Source: CBFGTV01 sp965652145
Lineage (GTDB): Bacteria; Bacillota; Clostridia; Peptostreptococcales; Natronincolaceae
NCBI GenBank assembly: GCA_965652145.1
Contig: CBFGTV010000089.1
Coordinates: forward strand, 1 to 12,804
DNA length: 12,804 nt
Direction: 5' to 3'
Both the position numbers and the translations under genes were made by a program. Shown here in pieces: positions 12,758 through 12,804 of the stretch. The notes beneath the pieces are model-generated. The model did no database searches and was not told where the DNA came from. It saw only the letters and a list, made by a program, of their open reading frames with translations. Each line of letters opens with the position of its first letter. Within the stretch, counting starts at the first letter, position 1.

Positions 12758-12804
12758 ACTACCCGCTCAGCGGGTAGTTTGCTCAGCCCTAGAAGGGCAT
12801 GTTA
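12756..12804. mobile_element. Hairpins resembling an IS200/IS605-type element end (partial)
   Basis: AAACTACCCGCT-C-AGCGGGTAGTTT at 12756-12780 is a perfect hairpin of 12-base arms, followed by a second hairpin GCCCT-AGA-AGGGC at 12786-12798 and the window edge. Such subterminal hairpins, without inverted terminal repeats, are typical of IS200/IS605 elements, and this one abuts a truncated gene. No transposase lies inside the window, and a transcription terminator is the alternative. Confidence 0.4.

Noticed and set aside
1..12804. CRISPR arrays, tRNA and rRNA genes
   Set aside because: No regularly spaced direct repeats and no tRNA or rRNA signatures were seen on reading both strands.

Overview
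The window is AT-rich DNA that reads as a low-GC Firmicute, most likely a clostridial relative. Genes start behind strong GGAGG-type ribosome sites, sigma-A promoters are easy to see (TTGACx-N17-TATAAT), and the proteins are of Clostridia/Bacillus type (PadR regulators, DUF2812, DUF4180, a DUF2935-like protein). No species can be named from sequence alone. Most genes lie on the minus strand; only two clear genes are on the plus strand.

Layout, left to right. 1-308: decayed IS3-family transposase remnant. 347-606: a 53-residue glycine-zipper peptide gene (minus) with its own strong promoter and a terminator. 866-4007: a minus-strand operon of TetR regulator, ABC ATPase and large ABC permease of the polyketide/drug-exporter type; the two transporter genes look clearly more GC-rich than the regulator gene. 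4298-5218: a plus-strand PadR regulator fused to a DUF4180 domain, behind a perfect 18-bp inverted repeat lying over its promoter. 5396-5821: DUF2935-like helical protein. 5936-6767: PadR plus DUF2812 membrane protein, overlapping genes behind a second long operator-promoter. 7086-7451: two-helix potassium-channel-like protein. 7680-8123: unknown four-helix membrane protein (plus). 8357-9223: AraC-type regulator with a GyrI-like ligand domain. 9489-11189: M28 metallopeptidase with a multi-span membrane domain. 11470-12432: a third PadR gene plus a membrane protein with a HAAS/permease-prefix-like helical segment, behind a third palindrome. 12525-12804: a broken gene fragment, then hairpins resembling the end of an IS200/IS605-type element.

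The common theme is sensing and envelope response. Five one-component regulators (TetR, three PadR, AraC) occur in 12.8 kb; four of the five have a visible palindrome at or beside their own promoter, which suggests autoregulation, and three are linked to membrane proteins. The most unusual observation is that both effector-domain fusions (PadR-DUF4180 and AraC-GyrI) carry a good Shine-Dalgarno site and an in-frame ATG exactly at the domain junction. Each gene could therefore make a free ligand-binding domain as well as the full regulator, as known for Streptomyces TipAL/TipAS. Several long hairpins act as probable terminators between the units, and three of them share a similar GGGyATTrT stem.
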